A stretch of DNA of 51,660 bases, from positions 1-51,660 of the forward strand of contig JAFLTU010000014.1 of the NCBI GenBank assembly GCA_022509125.1, given 5' to 3'. Source of the DNA: Muribaculaceae bacterium. GTDB lineage: Bacteria > Bacteroidota > Bacteroidia > Bacteroidales > Muribaculaceae. Shown piece after piece: positions 8,693 to 18,036 of the stretch. How positions within the stretch are numbered: the first letter of the stretch is position 1; each line of letters starts with the position of its first letter. The notes below the pieces were generated by a model. It ran no database searches and was not told the origin of the DNA. It saw nothing but the letters and a program-made list of their open reading frames with translations. The translations under genes and the position numbers were made by a program.

Positions 8693-9688
8693 ATGCCCCC
8701 TATAGATATCGTAGTCACTTGGGTTGATATGAACGACCCCCAATGGAAAAAAGACTTTGCCCAATATTCCCATCAACCAGGCATCGAGGATAACGGCATA
8801 AACCAAGTGCGTTTCCGCGACTATGGTCTTTTTCGTTTTTGGTTCCGAGGAGTCGAGACGTTTGCCCCTTGGGTGCGTAAAATACATTTTGTCACCAGCG
8901 GCCCCGTCCCCGAATGGCTCAATACGGATAATCCCAAGATCAATGTGGTGAAACATTCCGATTATATCCCTGCGGAATTCCTCCCGACATTCAATTCCAC
9001 AGTTATCGAAAGATACATGCATAAAATCCCGGGTCTCTCGGATAATTTCATTTATTTCAACGACGATTTCTTTATCCTGAAACCTATTGGACCCGATCGA
9101 TTCTTCCAAAATGGACTCCCTTGCGACATTGCAGTTTTCCAATACAATCCCGCTTGGTCGCAATGGTATCGCAAACTGAAAAATAATATCAGGCTTATCA
9201 ACCTCCATTTCAAGAAGAAAGAGGTTATGAAAAAATGGCGTCATAAATGGTACACTCCCCTCTACGGAAAGAAAGGATTCGGCAATAAGCTCTGGAAGCT
9301 CTATCCCCGTTTCATAACCCTACGTGTCCATCACAATGCCCAACCATATTTAAAGGAGACTTTTGAAAAAGTCTGGAATGCATGCGGGGCTGAATTGAAA
9401 GAGACTTCCTCTTTTCGCTTTCGCGATTCAAAAGACTACTCCCCCGAACTTTTCCGCACCTGGCAGATCTGCGAGGGCAATTTCGAACCCTACAATACCT
9501 ATGGCGACACCAAGATGTTTCCCCTTATGGTCAAACCCCTTCAGGCCCTCAAAGCCGTCCGCAATCAGGAATATTCCCTTATATGCCTCAACGACAATAA
9601 ACGGATAAAAAACTACGAAGTCTTGATGCAGCATCTCCGGGATGCTTTCGAGTTTATCCTCCCGGAAAAATCCTCCTTCGAACTCTGA
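8693..9688 (+). CDS. Stealth family sugar-phosphotransferase (copy 2)
   Basis: A second Stealth protein, 331 residues. CR1 is IDIVVTWVDMNDPQW; CR2 has VRFRDYGLFRFWFRGVE, FNSTVIE (near 99-105) and FNDDFF (near 122-127). A CR3-like LRVHHNAQPY and a CR4 ending LPEKSSFE follow. It differs enough from the first copy (for example MNDP for GNDP and the longer middle) to suggest a different sugar or position. Starts two bases after the first copy's stop, so co-expression is almost certain. The likely product is a phosphosugar-containing surface glycan. Confidence 0.92.
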   Translation: MPPIDIVVTWVDMNDPQWKKDFAQYSHQPGIEDNGINQVRFRDYGLFRFWFRGVETFAPWVRKIHFVTSGPVPEWLNTDNPKINVVKHSDYIPAEFLPTFNSTVIERYMHKIPGLSDNFIYFNDDFFILKPIGPDRFFQNGLPCDIAVFQYNPAWSQWYRKLKNNIRLINLHFKKKEVMKKWRHKWYTPLYGKKGFGNKLWKLYPRFITLRVHHNAQPYLKETFEKVWNACGAELKETSSFRFRDSKDYSPELFRTWQICEGNFEPYNTYGDTKMFPLMVKPLQALKAVRNQEYSLICLNDNKRIKNYEVLMQHLRDAFEFILPEKSSFEL

Positions 9689-9726
9689 TTTACTCCTCCC
9701 CCATCCTCTCCGACACCACCTCGCAG

Positions 9727-10533
9727 ATGAATAAAGAAGCATCCACAATCCCACCCTCCCGGAAGCCTCATGTTGTGGTCTCTATGACTTCATTCCCGGC
9801 TGCCATAGAATATGCCCAAAAGGCTGTCGTGTCTCTGCTCAAGGGAAAAGTATTACCGGATAAAATCGTCTTATATCTGACATATTCCCAATTCGGCTCC
9901 AACGGCATCCCCGGCTCTCTCCTGGAGTTGGCCAATAACTGCCCTTTGTTAGAAATAAGGGACTATCCGGAAGACATCCGCTCTTATCGCAAACTTCTGC
10001 CTGCTCTTAAAGATTTCCCCGATTCTGTTATTGTCACTGTCGACGACGACGTTGAATACCATCCTGAAATGCTGGCCAAGCTGCTCGAAGTCCACGCCCG
10101 ATTTCCTCATGATGTCATCGCCCACCGCACTAAAGAGATGCGACCCTCCCTTCCATATAAGAAATGGAAAAAACATCGGTGGTATAATTTCCTCTTTAAA
10201 AGAATCATCCGCAATCCTCTCACCATGCAGACCGGAGTGGCGGGCGTTTTATATCCTCCCCATGCTCTCGATCCCGAAATCATAGGATCGGAACTCTTCA
10301 AGACCATAGCTCCCACCACCGATGACATCTGGTTCTGGGCTGCAACAATTGCCAACGGACGAGTGGTGATCCCAGTGCCCTTTGGTTGCAATAAGCCCAA
10401 AAGCCTCGGAAAACCTAAAGCCCTTTCGCTCAAATGTGTGAACTATAAGGGTGGCGACGACCGCAATTCCCGGGCCCTTGCCAATATCCTCTCGGCCTTC
10501 CCTCAAATCAAAACCCGTCTTCCCCTCCAATAG
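9727..10533 (+). CDS. GT-A type glycosyltransferase
   Basis: A 268-residue protein with the start of a GT-A fold: VVVSMTSFPAAIEYAQKAV (about 16-34), then ADK-like LPDKIVLYLT, and a D106-D107-D108 motif in TVDDDVEYHPE that would bind the metal and nucleotide sugar. Similar proteins are annotated as family A glycosyltransferases in polysaccharide loci. The C-terminal half has a conserved PTTDDIWFWA motif seen in this group. Begins 38 bases after the Stealth gene on the same strand. Substrate unknown. Confidence 0.75.
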   Translation: MNKEASTIPPSRKPHVVVSMTSFPAAIEYAQKAVVSLLKGKVLPDKIVLYLTYSQFGSNGIPGSLLELANNCPLLEIRDYPEDIRSYRKLLPALKDFPDSVIVTVDDDVEYHPEMLAKLLEVHARFPHDVIAHRTKEMRPSLPYKKWKKHRWYNFLFKRIIRNPLTMQTGVAGVLYPPHALDPEIIGSELFKTIAPTTDDIWFWAATIANGRVVIPVPFGCNKPKSLGKPKALSLKCVNYKGGDDRNSRALANILSAFPQIKTRLPLQ

Positions 10534-10602
10534 CCTGGGTCCATCAACTTTTTGGAGGTCCTCAATATCGCTTAATTCCCCCCTCTATAACCTTTATCGC
10601 AG

Positions 10603-11496
10603 ATGAACAAAGTTGCAGCCGAAATCATTGCTGGACTTATCCCACATAAACAGACGCGAAACCGATGGAGAGGCATCCTGCGTTTCGGACTTATCAACGC
10701 CCTGCGTCTCAAACACCAAATCCGTAGCAACAATGAACGTCCGGCCCATTATCTTGCTGTCTGTGTCATCGCCAAAAACGAAGGCCCATATTTCAAGGAA
10801 TGGCTCGACTGGCATATCTCCCAGGGAGTCGAGAAATTCTATGTCTACGACAATGAGAGCACAGACGAAACCACCGAAGTCTTGAAACCCTATATAGAAA
10901 AAGGAATAGTAGACTATACCTTCTTCCCGGGTTATCGCCGACAGCTCGCGGCCTACGATGATTGCTTCAGGCGACATCGTTTCCACACCCGTTGGCTCGC
11001 CTTCATCGACATGGACGAATTCATTCTCCCTCTTAAAGACTCGTCAATCCCCGAATATCTCCGTGATCTCGAAGAATTTCCAGTGGTGGAGGTCAACTGG
11101 TTATGCTACGGCAGCTCCGGCCAGAAGAAAAAAATGCCTGGCGGAGTTATGCAACGGTTCCGGCGCCATTCACTTCCTGACCATCCCCTCAACCGGCACG
11201 TCAAAAGTATTGTCGACCCCCGACGTGTCTACTGTATGACCGGTTGCCACGAGGCAGCCCGAATCAATGGCAAAGCCGCCGACTCCCACGGACAAAGAGT
11301 CAGAATATCCTGGAAAGACCGGTCACCTCAACACGACATTATCCGCATTAACCATTATGCGGTCAAAAGTCTCGAAGAGTTTCAGGAGAAGAAAGGAAGA
11401 GGCCGAGCCAGCGGGAAGGCCCGCACAGTGGAAGAAGAATACTTCAATCGCTTCGATCTCAACGACCTACCGGACTCTTCAACACCCAATCCATAG
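10603..11496 (+). CDS. GT92-like (GT2-fold) glycosyltransferase
   Basis: A 297-residue glycosyltransferase resembling the GT92/DUF23 and GT2-type enzymes. The N-terminal half has CVIAKNEGPYFKEWLDWH, then YVYDNESTDET and the metal-binding DMDEF (D136, D138). The C-terminal half has conserved MTGCHEA and HYAVKSLEEF segments typical of the group. It is the last gene of the cluster; a 52-bp tandem repeat array begins 21 bases after its stop. No obvious intrinsic terminator separates them. Confidence 0.82.
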   Translation: MNKVAAEIIAGLIPHKQTRNRWRGILRFGLINALRLKHQIRSNNERPAHYLAVCVIAKNEGPYFKEWLDWHISQGVEKFYVYDNESTDETTEVLKPYIEKGIVDYTFFPGYRRQLAAYDDCFRRHRFHTRWLAFIDMDEFILPLKDSSIPEYLRDLEEFPVVEVNWLCYGSSGQKKKMPGGVMQRFRRHSLPDHPLNRHVKSIVDPRRVYCMTGCHEAARINGKAADSHGQRVRISWKDRSPQHDIIRINHYAVKSLEEFQEKKGRGRASGKARTVEEEYFNRFDLNDLPDSSTPNP

Positions 11497-11517
11497 GATT
11501 CATCCTCTCAATAATCG

Positions 11518-11819
11518 GCCTAATCTGCAATTTTTATGCAATTTAGGCTAATTATCCAATCAATATTACGCCCAATCTGCATTTTTTATGCAATTTAGGC
11601 GGATTATCCAACCAATACTCAGCCCAATCTGCATTTTTTATGCAATTTAGGCCGATTATCCAACCAATACTCAGCCCAATCTGCAATTTTTATGCAATTT
11701 AGGCGGATTATCCAACCAATATTCCGCCCAATCTGCAATTTTTATGCAATTTAGGCGCATTATCCAACCAATATTCCGCCCAATCTGCAATTTTTATGCA
11801 ATTTAGGCTAATTATCCAG
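11518..11819. repeat. Six tandem copies of a 52-bp repeat
   Basis: Copies begin at 11518, 11570, 11622, 11674, 11726 and 11778, exactly 52 bases apart; the last is cut after about 42. The unit reads GCCYAATCTGCA, a T-rich loop, TGCAATTTAGGC, then NNATTATCCAACCAATA. The first 31 bases fold into a hairpin: outer GCC-AA/TT-GGC pairs, a small internal loop and inner TGCA/TGCA. Bases between hairpins are as conserved as the hairpins, so this is not a CRISPR array. The rest of 11497-11981 has no open frame and includes the metG leader. Confidence 0.9.
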
Positions 11820-11890
11820 AACTCTTATAGTGATATGGCCCAGAAGGTAATTACCTTGCCTCAGCTATTCAAATATTGAGGGCACCCACA

Positions 11891-11898
11891 TACCTTTG
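11891..11898 (+). promoter_or_regulatory. Candidate -7 element for metG
   Basis: TACCTTTG matches TAnnTTTG, 84 bases before the metG ATG and just after the 52-bp repeats. No good -33 box is visible at the right distance. Confidence 0.35.
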
Positions 11899-11981
11899 AG
11901 AACGATTTTCCCGAATCCCTCTTTTTTATTATTTTTACACTCTAATTTGAAATCAACAAATCAAAAAACTACAACCCAATA

Positions 11982-14006
11982 ATGAAACGCACCCTTATAA
12001 CCTCCGCTCTCCCCTACGCCAACGGCCCCGTGCATATCGGTCACCTCGCAGGCGTCTATGTCCCGGCCGATATCTATGCCCGCTATCTCCGTCTCAAGGG
12101 CGAAGAAGTAATGTTTATAGGCGGAAGCGACGAACATGGGGTGCCAATCACTATCAAAGCCCGCGAAGAGGGCGTCACTCCTCAGGATATCGTAGACCGT
12201 TACCATAAAATTATCAAAGATTCCTTCGAAGAACTCGGGATATCTTTCGACATCTATGGCCGCACCACCTCCAAAACCCATCATAAAAACGCCGCAAACT
12301 TCTTCCGGACGCTCTATGATAAAGGGGAATTCATCGAAAAGACATCGGAACAACTCTACGACCCAGAGGCCGGAGAATTCCTCGCCGACCGATATGTGGT
12401 CGGCACATGTCCCCATTGCGGAAAAGACGGAGCCTATGGCGACCAATGCGAGGCCTGCGGCTCTTCTCTGAGTCCCTCCGAGCTAATCAACCCTAAATCA
12501 CGTCTCTCCGGAAGCACTCCCGTGCTCAAAGAGACTTCCCACTGGTATCTTCCCCTCGATAAATGGGAGCCAAAACTGCGGGAATGGATTCTCGAAAACC
12601 ATAAAGAATGGCGACCCAACGTTTATGGACAGTGCAAATCTTGGCTCGACATGGGCCTGCAGCCCAGAGCCGTGAGTCGCGACCTAAAATGGGGCATCCC
12701 GGTTCCTGTAGAAGGGGCTGAAGGAAAGGTGCTCTACGTCTGGTTTGATGCCCCGATAGGCTACATCTCCAACACTATCGACGCCACTCCCGAATGGGAG
12801 AAATGGTGGAAAGACCCTGAAACCCGCATGATACATTTCATCGGTAAAGATAACATAGTGTTCCATTGCATCGTCTTCCCCGCAATGCTTCTCGCCCACG
12901 GAGGCTATAACCTCCCGGAAAACGTCCCCGCAAATGAATTCCTGAACCTCGAAGACGACAAGATTTCCACCTCACGCAACTGGGCGGTCTGGCTCCATGA
13001 ATATCTACGCGAGCTCCCGGGAAAACAAGACGTGCTCCGCTACGTCTTGACAGCCAACGCCCCCGAAACCAAAGACAACAACTTCACCTGGCGTGACTTC
13101 CAAGCCCGCAACAACAACGAACTGGTAGCCATCCTTGGCAATTTCATTAACCGCGCCACCGTCCTAGTCCATAAATACTACGGAGGCATGGTTCCCACCC
13201 CCGGCAATTTCTTGGAGGCCGACAAAGCCATGATCGAGGAAGTGAGGGAAACAATCAAATCCCTCTCCGAGAATCTCGACAATTTCAAATTCCGGGAGGG
13301 CTTGAAGGATGCAATGAATGTGGCCCGTATCGGCAACAAATACCTGGCCGACACTGAACCCTGGAAACTCATCAAGACCGACCCGGAGCGCACAGCCACA
13401 ATCCTCAACCTTGCCCTGCAGCTTTGCGCAAATCTCGCCGTTATCTTCGAACCCTTCACTCCCTTTACTGCCGCTAAGCTCGCTGAGCAATTGGGCATCA
13501 AAGAATTGAAATGGGACCTGACAGGAAAGTTCGACATAATCCCCGACGGCATTGAGATTGCAAAACCTGAACTTCTTTTCGAAAAGATTGAAGACAGTGT
13601 GGTTGACTTCCAGATCAATAAACTTGAGGAAATAAAGAAACATAACCAGCTGAATGCCTGGAAGCCCTCTCCGGTGAAGGAGACAGTGGAATTCCCGGCC
13701 TTTGAGAAAATGGATATCCGTGTCGGCAAGGTGCTCGAATGTGAGAAAGTGCCCAAGGCCGACAAACTCCTGAAATTCAAGATCGACGACGGAATGGGAG
13801 GAAGAACAATCGTGAGTGGCATCGCCAAATTCTACGCCCCTGAAGACCTCCTGGGAAAAGAAGTCTGCTTCATAGCAAACTTCGCTCCCCGTAAACTCAA
13901 AGGAGTGGAATCCCAAGGCATGATCCTTAGCGCAGAAGATGCCGACGGACGCCTCGTGGTCATTTCTCCATCGGGCCCGGTCCGTCCAGGTGCCTCCGTA
14001 GGCTAA
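11982..14006 (+). CDS. metG: Methionyl-tRNA synthetase
   Basis: Class I synthetase that charges tRNA-Met. The HIGH motif is in PVHIGHLAG (about 17-25). A CPHCG/CEACG zinc knuckle lies near 143-163. The KMSKS loop is represented by KISTS. An anticodon-binding helical domain follows, and the C-terminal ~110 residues form a Trbp111/EMAPII tRNA-binding domain ([11 protein letters not shown]). At 674 residues this is the usual long bacterial form. A lipoprotein gene starts 15 bases after its stop. Confidence 0.97.
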   Translation: MKRTLITSALPYANGPVHIGHLAGVYVPADIYARYLRLKGEEVMFIGGSDEHGVPITIKAREEGVTPQDIVDRYHKIIKDSFEELGISFDIYGRTTSKTHHKNAANFFRTLYDKGEFIEKTSEQLYDPEAGEFLADRYVVGTCPHCGKDGAYGDQCEACGSSLSPSELINPKSRLSGSTPVLKETSHWYLPLDKWEPKLREWILENHKEWRPNVYGQCKSWLDMGLQPRAVSRDLKWGIPVPVEGAEGKVLYVWFDAPIGYISNTIDATPEWEKWWKDPETRMIHFIGKDNIVFHCIVFPAMLLAHGGYNLPENVPANEFLNLEDDKISTSRNWAVWLHEYLRELPGKQDVLRYVLTANAPETKDNNFTWRDFQARNNNELVAILGNFINRATVLVHKYYGGMVPTPGNFLEADKAMIEEVRETIKSLSENLDNFKFREGLKDAMNVARIGNKYLADTEPWKLIKTDPERTATILNLALQLCANLAVIFEPFTPFTAAKLAEQLGIKELKWDLTGKFDIIPDGIEIAKPELLFEKIEDSVVDFQINKLEEIKKHNQLNAWKPSPVKETVEFPAFEKMDIRVGKVLECEKVPKADKLLKFKIDDGMGGRTIVSGIAKFYAPEDLLGKEVCFIANFAPRKLKGVESQGMILSAEDADGRLVVISPSGPVRPGASVG

Positions 14007-14021
14007 AATTTGTAGGTGAAA

Positions 14022-15029
14022 ATGAAATTGAATTTATATATAGCCATTGCGCTTCTTGGAGCAGTGGCTTTTATTGGATGTAGTTCAAACTCTAACGGGA
14101 AGGTGGGTGAAAATCTTTCGCAATGGGCCGAAGCAGAATCGGCTGCTGCCGGAGATGTTGCCACCACATCCCCCTTGGGCGATTTCGACGCCGATTCAGC
14201 CTACAACTATCTGGCCCGGCAAGTGGCCTTCGGACCCCGTGTGCCCAATACTGAGGCCCACCGACTCGCCGGCGACTGGCTGGCATCCGAGCTGAAACGA
14301 CATGGATTCAGTGTGACTGAACAATGGGCCAACTTGAAAGCCTTTGACGGAACTCTGCTCCATGCACGAAACATTTTCGCTCAACTGAATCCTAAGTCAA
14401 CTGAGAGAATTCTGCTCCTCGCCCATTGGGACTGCCGTCCCTGGGCCGATAAAGATCCCGACCCCGAAAAACGTTCAGAACCCGTCGACGGAGCTAACGA
14501 CGGGGCGAGCGGAGTCGCTGTGCTCCTCGAAATAGCCCGGCAACTTTCCCTCAACCCCTCTTCCAAAGGAATTGACATCCTTTTCGTCGACGCCGAAGAC
14601 TGGGGCACAGACGGCGACGAAGACTCCTGGGCCCTTGGCACAAAATATTTTGTAGAGCACCCCCCGGTGGAAAACTACTCACCCCATGAAGCCATTCTCC
14701 TCGACATGGTAGGAGGCGAAGGGGCTATCTTCTGCCGAGAATACTTCTCAGAACGTGCCAATCCCCGATTGGCAGAAGAAATCTGGCAGACAGCGGCCGC
14801 CTTAGGCCACTCCGGCATGTTCCCAAACCGAATGGGCAGCGCCATTCTCGACGACCATGTTCAGCTCATCAGAGCGGGCATCCCGGCCATCGATATCATC
14901 GAATATCATCCCGAAGACGAAGCCGGATTCAACCCCAGATGGCACACCTCCTCCGACAATCTCGACGGTATATCCAAAACCACCCTTAAAGCCGTCGGAC
15001 AAACCCTCCTCTCCTTCCTCCGCAAATAG
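14022..15029 (+). CDS. M28 peptidase-fold lipoprotein, glutaminyl cyclase-like
   Basis: A 335-residue exported lipoprotein with the M28 zinc-peptidase fold. Its closest look-alikes are the Bacteroidales glutaminyl-peptide cyclotransferases, which convert N-terminal glutamine of exported proteins to pyroglutamate. The signal peptide ends in a lipobox at C20 (VAFIGC). Metal-site motifs are LLAHWDCR, DGANDGASGVA, FVDAEDWG, LDDHVQLI and a late RWHTSSDN. The residues after the cysteine (SSNSNG) are not acidic, which suggests it faces the periplasm and not the cell surface. I chose ATG 14022 over GTG 14016. Cyclase versus aminopeptidase cannot be settled by eye. Confidence 0.82.
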   Translation: MKLNLYIAIALLGAVAFIGCSSNSNGKVGENLSQWAEAESAAAGDVATTSPLGDFDADSAYNYLARQVAFGPRVPNTEAHRLAGDWLASELKRHGFSVTEQWANLKAFDGTLLHARNIFAQLNPKSTERILLLAHWDCRPWADKDPDPEKRSEPVDGANDGASGVAVLLEIARQLSLNPSSKGIDILFVDAEDWGTDGDEDSWALGTKYFVEHPPVENYSPHEAILLDMVGGEGAIFCREYFSERANPRLAEEIWQTAAALGHSGMFPNRMGSAILDDHVQLIRAGIPAIDIIEYHPEDEAGFNPRWHTSSDNLDGISKTTLKAVGQTLLSFLRK

Positions 15030-15131
15030 TTTTTAGACCCCTCAGAACCCAAAGTTATCTCAATCCCAATTACTTACTTTTCTTCAATTAAGATTTCCTG
15101 CAATTTTATACATTTTTAGCCGTTTTTTCAC

Positions 15132-15139
15132 TAAATTTG
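15132..15139 (+). promoter_or_regulatory. Candidate -7 element for the six-lipoprotein operon
   Basis: TAAATTTG matches TAnnTTTG exactly, inside a T-rich tract in the only sizeable gap (15030-15209) upstream of the operon. A start near 15146 would give a leader of about 64 bases to the ATG at 15210. The -33 region is T-rich but lacks a clear TTTG. Confidence 0.5.
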
Positions 15140-15209
15140 CGGTTACTTTTAACTATTGTCCTCTATTTGTTATAAGTGCCTTTTCTTGGAGGCCATTAAT
15201 AACGACAAC

Positions 15210-18008
15210 ATGGAAATCGATAAAACGCTATATAGTAAGGGGAAAAGTATTCTAACCAAAAAACAGGGCGTTAAGGCTACCCTTTTCGCCATGTCGTTTC
15301 TTTTCTCCGCCCTCTTCGCCCCCTCCTGCACCGACGACCTCATTTCCCCGGACTCAGGAACACAAGGTCCTGATGGCAACCTTGCAACCCTAAATCTACC
15401 CGGAGTAATGGGAATAGGCATTTCCACTGATCTCGATGTTAAAACTCGGGCTCCACAAAATGCCTCACCGGAATTCCACGACGGCGACGAGAGTGAATAC
15501 GACCTCTCGTCTCCCGACGGTAATGGCGAAAACTACAATTATCTACTCCTGTTTAAATCTACTGTCAACAACGGCCGTCCCCTCATTTTCCCAATAGACC
15601 AGACTTGGGAGAAACTATATGATGAAACTTCTTCAACAAACAATCTTACGCTTACAATTTCAAAAGTCTTTGTAAACCAAATCGATGGAGATGTCAGTGG
15701 TTCTAGTCTTAAAATGCCTGACCTTCACACTTCACTTACTGAATGGAAGAGTTTCCTAAGCGGGATGACGGCTTACGTCGTACTTAATTTTAGGCTGTAT
15801 GATTCTGGATATGGCGTAGATGGAACTCTTCCCAATTACGTCACTTCTGAAGGGGGTTTATTGCCGGGCAATAATACAGTCGAAAAACTATCACGCCTTT
15901 CCGAGACTCAGTTTAAAGATTTATATTTAAGAGACTATAAAGTCCGCGGTATAAAGAATGTTACGTCAGATGGAGAATCTACTACATCCTCCAAAGATTT
16001 CTTCATCATGAGTAACTCGGTTTATGCTGTATCTTCTTCCGAAGTGGTAGGTGTGCCTATAGATTCTTCGAAAATTTTTGACAATGTGGAAGATGCAATT
16101 TCGCAACCATGTCTTGAAGTTTATCTTGAAAGGCTCGCCTCGAAAGTTTCTGTGCAATTTGATCTCGGGAAACTCAATTCTGCGGAATTTGATCCTTATG
16201 GGCACCAACAGAAAATTCGAGGTGTCTATTTCGACGATACAAATAAAGGACTTCCTGTTTTCCTCATGGAAGTAGAACAAGTTGATATGACAAACGGCAC
16301 AGGCATCACTTTCGATGCTACCAACGGATATAACATCAACCGTAAAAAGGTCAATGCCACAATTCGTGTATTAGGATTCGGACTTAGCAATACTGAACCC
16401 AAATCATATCTTTTCAAAGATATAAATCCATCTTTGAGTTCCGACGCTGCCGGATGGCAATGGAACGATCCCATCAATCATCGAAGTTATTGGGCAAGAG
16501 CTCCACATTATCAACTTGAGAAACCCCTGGGTGATGTCTTTTTCGCTAATGCAAAAGCAAAAGGATATCTTCATCAGTTCCGTCTCGCTCTAGACTCTGA
16601 CTCAGTTGTTTCCTATCATTCAGGTATTGTTGGCGGCTACAATTATTCCGGCAATCCGGAAGAAGTTTACTACATCAACAATACTTCCTACACGTCATAC
16701 AATCAACTGGGTGAAATAGTTCTTGACAAAACCATCGACCAGCAAGGAGCTGATGTCTTTTTACGCTACAAATCATTCAATGAACTTTTGAATGACTTCG
16801 ATAACATTCAGGCTATAAAAGCGCCAACGACCGGACGTTTTACTTATAGCCCTCTGTATTCCCTTGAGAACACATATTATGATCCCGGAACACTTTTAGG
16901 CCCATCCGGATGGATTTGGCCTTGGAATCGGGAACCTTACGCTACAGCCACCAATTTAATTCTGCTCGCGGAAATAGAAATTGACGATAATACTTCCGGC
17001 GATAACACCGGTTCTTCAAGCTCTGATTCTGAAGGTGACACTGTAGGTTTTTCAACAAGAGAGACCGACGGATTATCATCAGCTGATACAAGAAATAATC
17101 CGAGAACCGTTTATTTAGGACAGAACAACATTTTTTACCTTAAACTCGAAAACCTTCTCAAGTCTAAACTTGCAATCCTTAATCAAGTGATGCTCGAAGG
17201 AGGTAATGCCGGTATCCAAATTCTTCATGGACAATGGGATCGCCACACTCGCTGGGAAGAAGGAGACGGACATGTCGGCGATGACTCCCATCTGGATAAA
17301 GTTGCTTGGAACGAAGGTTCCAAATTGTGGTTCGCAGAGGTAGAATGGGAAGAAGATAATAACGGGAATCCTACAAATGTTGTGAAAAGGGAGCCCATAT
17401 TGGATGCCAACGGCTCCCCGGTTGTCGACGAGGATGGAAACCCGCTTTATCGAGTAAGCCTAAGCCAACAGTTTTTACTCCCCACTTCTGATGATATTAT
17501 AAGGTTCCTCGATCTTATTCCTGCTGAAATATCTGGTGGTGACGGTCAACGGCTTATCGCTCCCCATCAAAATTTTATGGGTAAAGACTTTCGCTACTAC
17601 CTTGCTCCAATCAAAGCTGGGAGCTCCGAAAACAATCCGGAAATGGACCGTGATATGGCTGTAGAAATCAGCTTCAACCACCTTGTGGCTTTAATTCATA
17701 AAATCATTGGCCCCGTTGACGTTTACACCAACGGAAAAATGTATTTTAGTGTTCCTCTGCCCCACAGAGCTTTAGAATATGGTCCTAATAGAGGAGTTAA
17801 CTCTTGGAAACAGTTTGGAACTTTCGGTCAGGTAAGAAACAATTGGTATAATGTCACTATAGATGCCATAACACGAATGGGAACCCCGGTCGATGTCCCG
17901 TCTCAGCCCATTATTCCTGTTATGGATGTGAAGCGTTCATACATAAATATGGGTGTCTCTGTTAAGGAGTGGCATGATATTGTTCAAGACAATGTCCCAA
18001 TGATGTAA
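15210..18008 (+). CDS. Large fimbrillin-like surface lipoprotein, gene A
   Basis: A 932-residue lipoprotein, first of six. The signal peptide ends at lipobox cysteine C40 (FAPSC), followed by TDDL; such acidic residues match the Bacteroidota lipoprotein surface-export signal. An Arg site resembling fimbrillin cleavage sites, VKTRAPQ, has R80. The remainder is Asn/Ser/Thr-rich beta-type sequence with a low-complexity TSGDNTGSSSSDSEGD stretch (about 593-608). It ends with SVKEWHDIV, a style of closing strand common in fimbrillin-family proteins. ATG 15210 is chosen over TTG 15156 because it gives a proper signal peptide. I do not recognise a precise family for the central part; Mfa/FimA-type pilus subunit or anchor is an inference. 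Confidence 0.75.
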   Translation: MEIDKTLYSKGKSILTKKQGVKATLFAMSFLFSALFAPSCTDDLISPDSGTQGPDGNLATLNLPGVMGIGISTDLDVKTRAPQNASPEFHDGDESEYDLSSPDGNGENYNYLLLFKSTVNNGRPLIFPIDQTWEKLYDETSSTNNLTLTISKVFVNQIDGDVSGSSLKMPDLHTSLTEWKSFLSGMTAYVVLNFRLYDSGYGVDGTLPNYVTSEGGLLPGNNTVEKLSRLSETQFKDLYLRDYKVRGIKNVTSDGESTTSSKDFFIMSNSVYAVSSSEVVGVPIDSSKIFDNVEDAISQPCLEVYLERLASKVSVQFDLGKLNSAEFDPYGHQQKIRGVYFDDTNKGLPVFLMEVEQVDMTNGTGITFDATNGYNINRKKVNATIRVLGFGLSNTEPKSYLFKDINPSLSSDAAGWQWNDPINHRSYWARAPHYQLEKPLGDVFFANAKAKGYLHQFRLALDSDSVVSYHSGIVGGYNYSGNPEEVYYINNTSYTSYNQLGEIVLDKTIDQQGADVFLRYKSFNELLNDFDNIQAIKAPTTGRFTYSPLYSLENTYYDPGTLLGPSGWIWPWNREPYATATNLILLAEIEIDDNTSGDNTGSSSSDSEGDTVGFSTRETDGLSSADTRNNPRTVYLGQNNIFYLKLENLLKSKLAILNQVMLEGGNAGIQILHGQWDRHTRWEEGDGHVGDDSHLDKVAWNEGSKLWFAEVEWEEDNNGNPTNVVKREPILDANGSPVVDEDGNPLYRVSLSQQFLLPTSDDIIRFLDLIPAEISGGDGQRLIAPHQNFMGKDFRYYLAPIKAGSSENNPEMDRDMAVEISFNHLVALIHKIIGPVDVYTNGKMYFSVPLPHRALEYGPNRGVNSWKQFGTFGQVRNNWYNVTIDAITRMGTPVDVPSQPIIPVMDVKRSYINMGVSVKEWHDIVQDNVPMM

Positions 18009-18036
18009 TGATTTTCAATTTGAAGAAAGATAAAAG

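Noticed and set aside
11518..11819. The regular repeats could be taken for a CRISPR array
   Set aside because: The whole 52-base unit is conserved including the would-be spacers, and no cas genes are nearby.
13164..13916. 250-residue minus-strand open frame inside metG
   Set aside because: It is antisense to a complete methionyl-tRNA synthetase and has no independent support.
15156..15209. Longer start for gene A at TTG 15156
   Set aside because: It begins with TTG, adds a cysteine-bearing stretch unlike a signal peptide, and ATG 15210 gives a normal lipoprotein signal.
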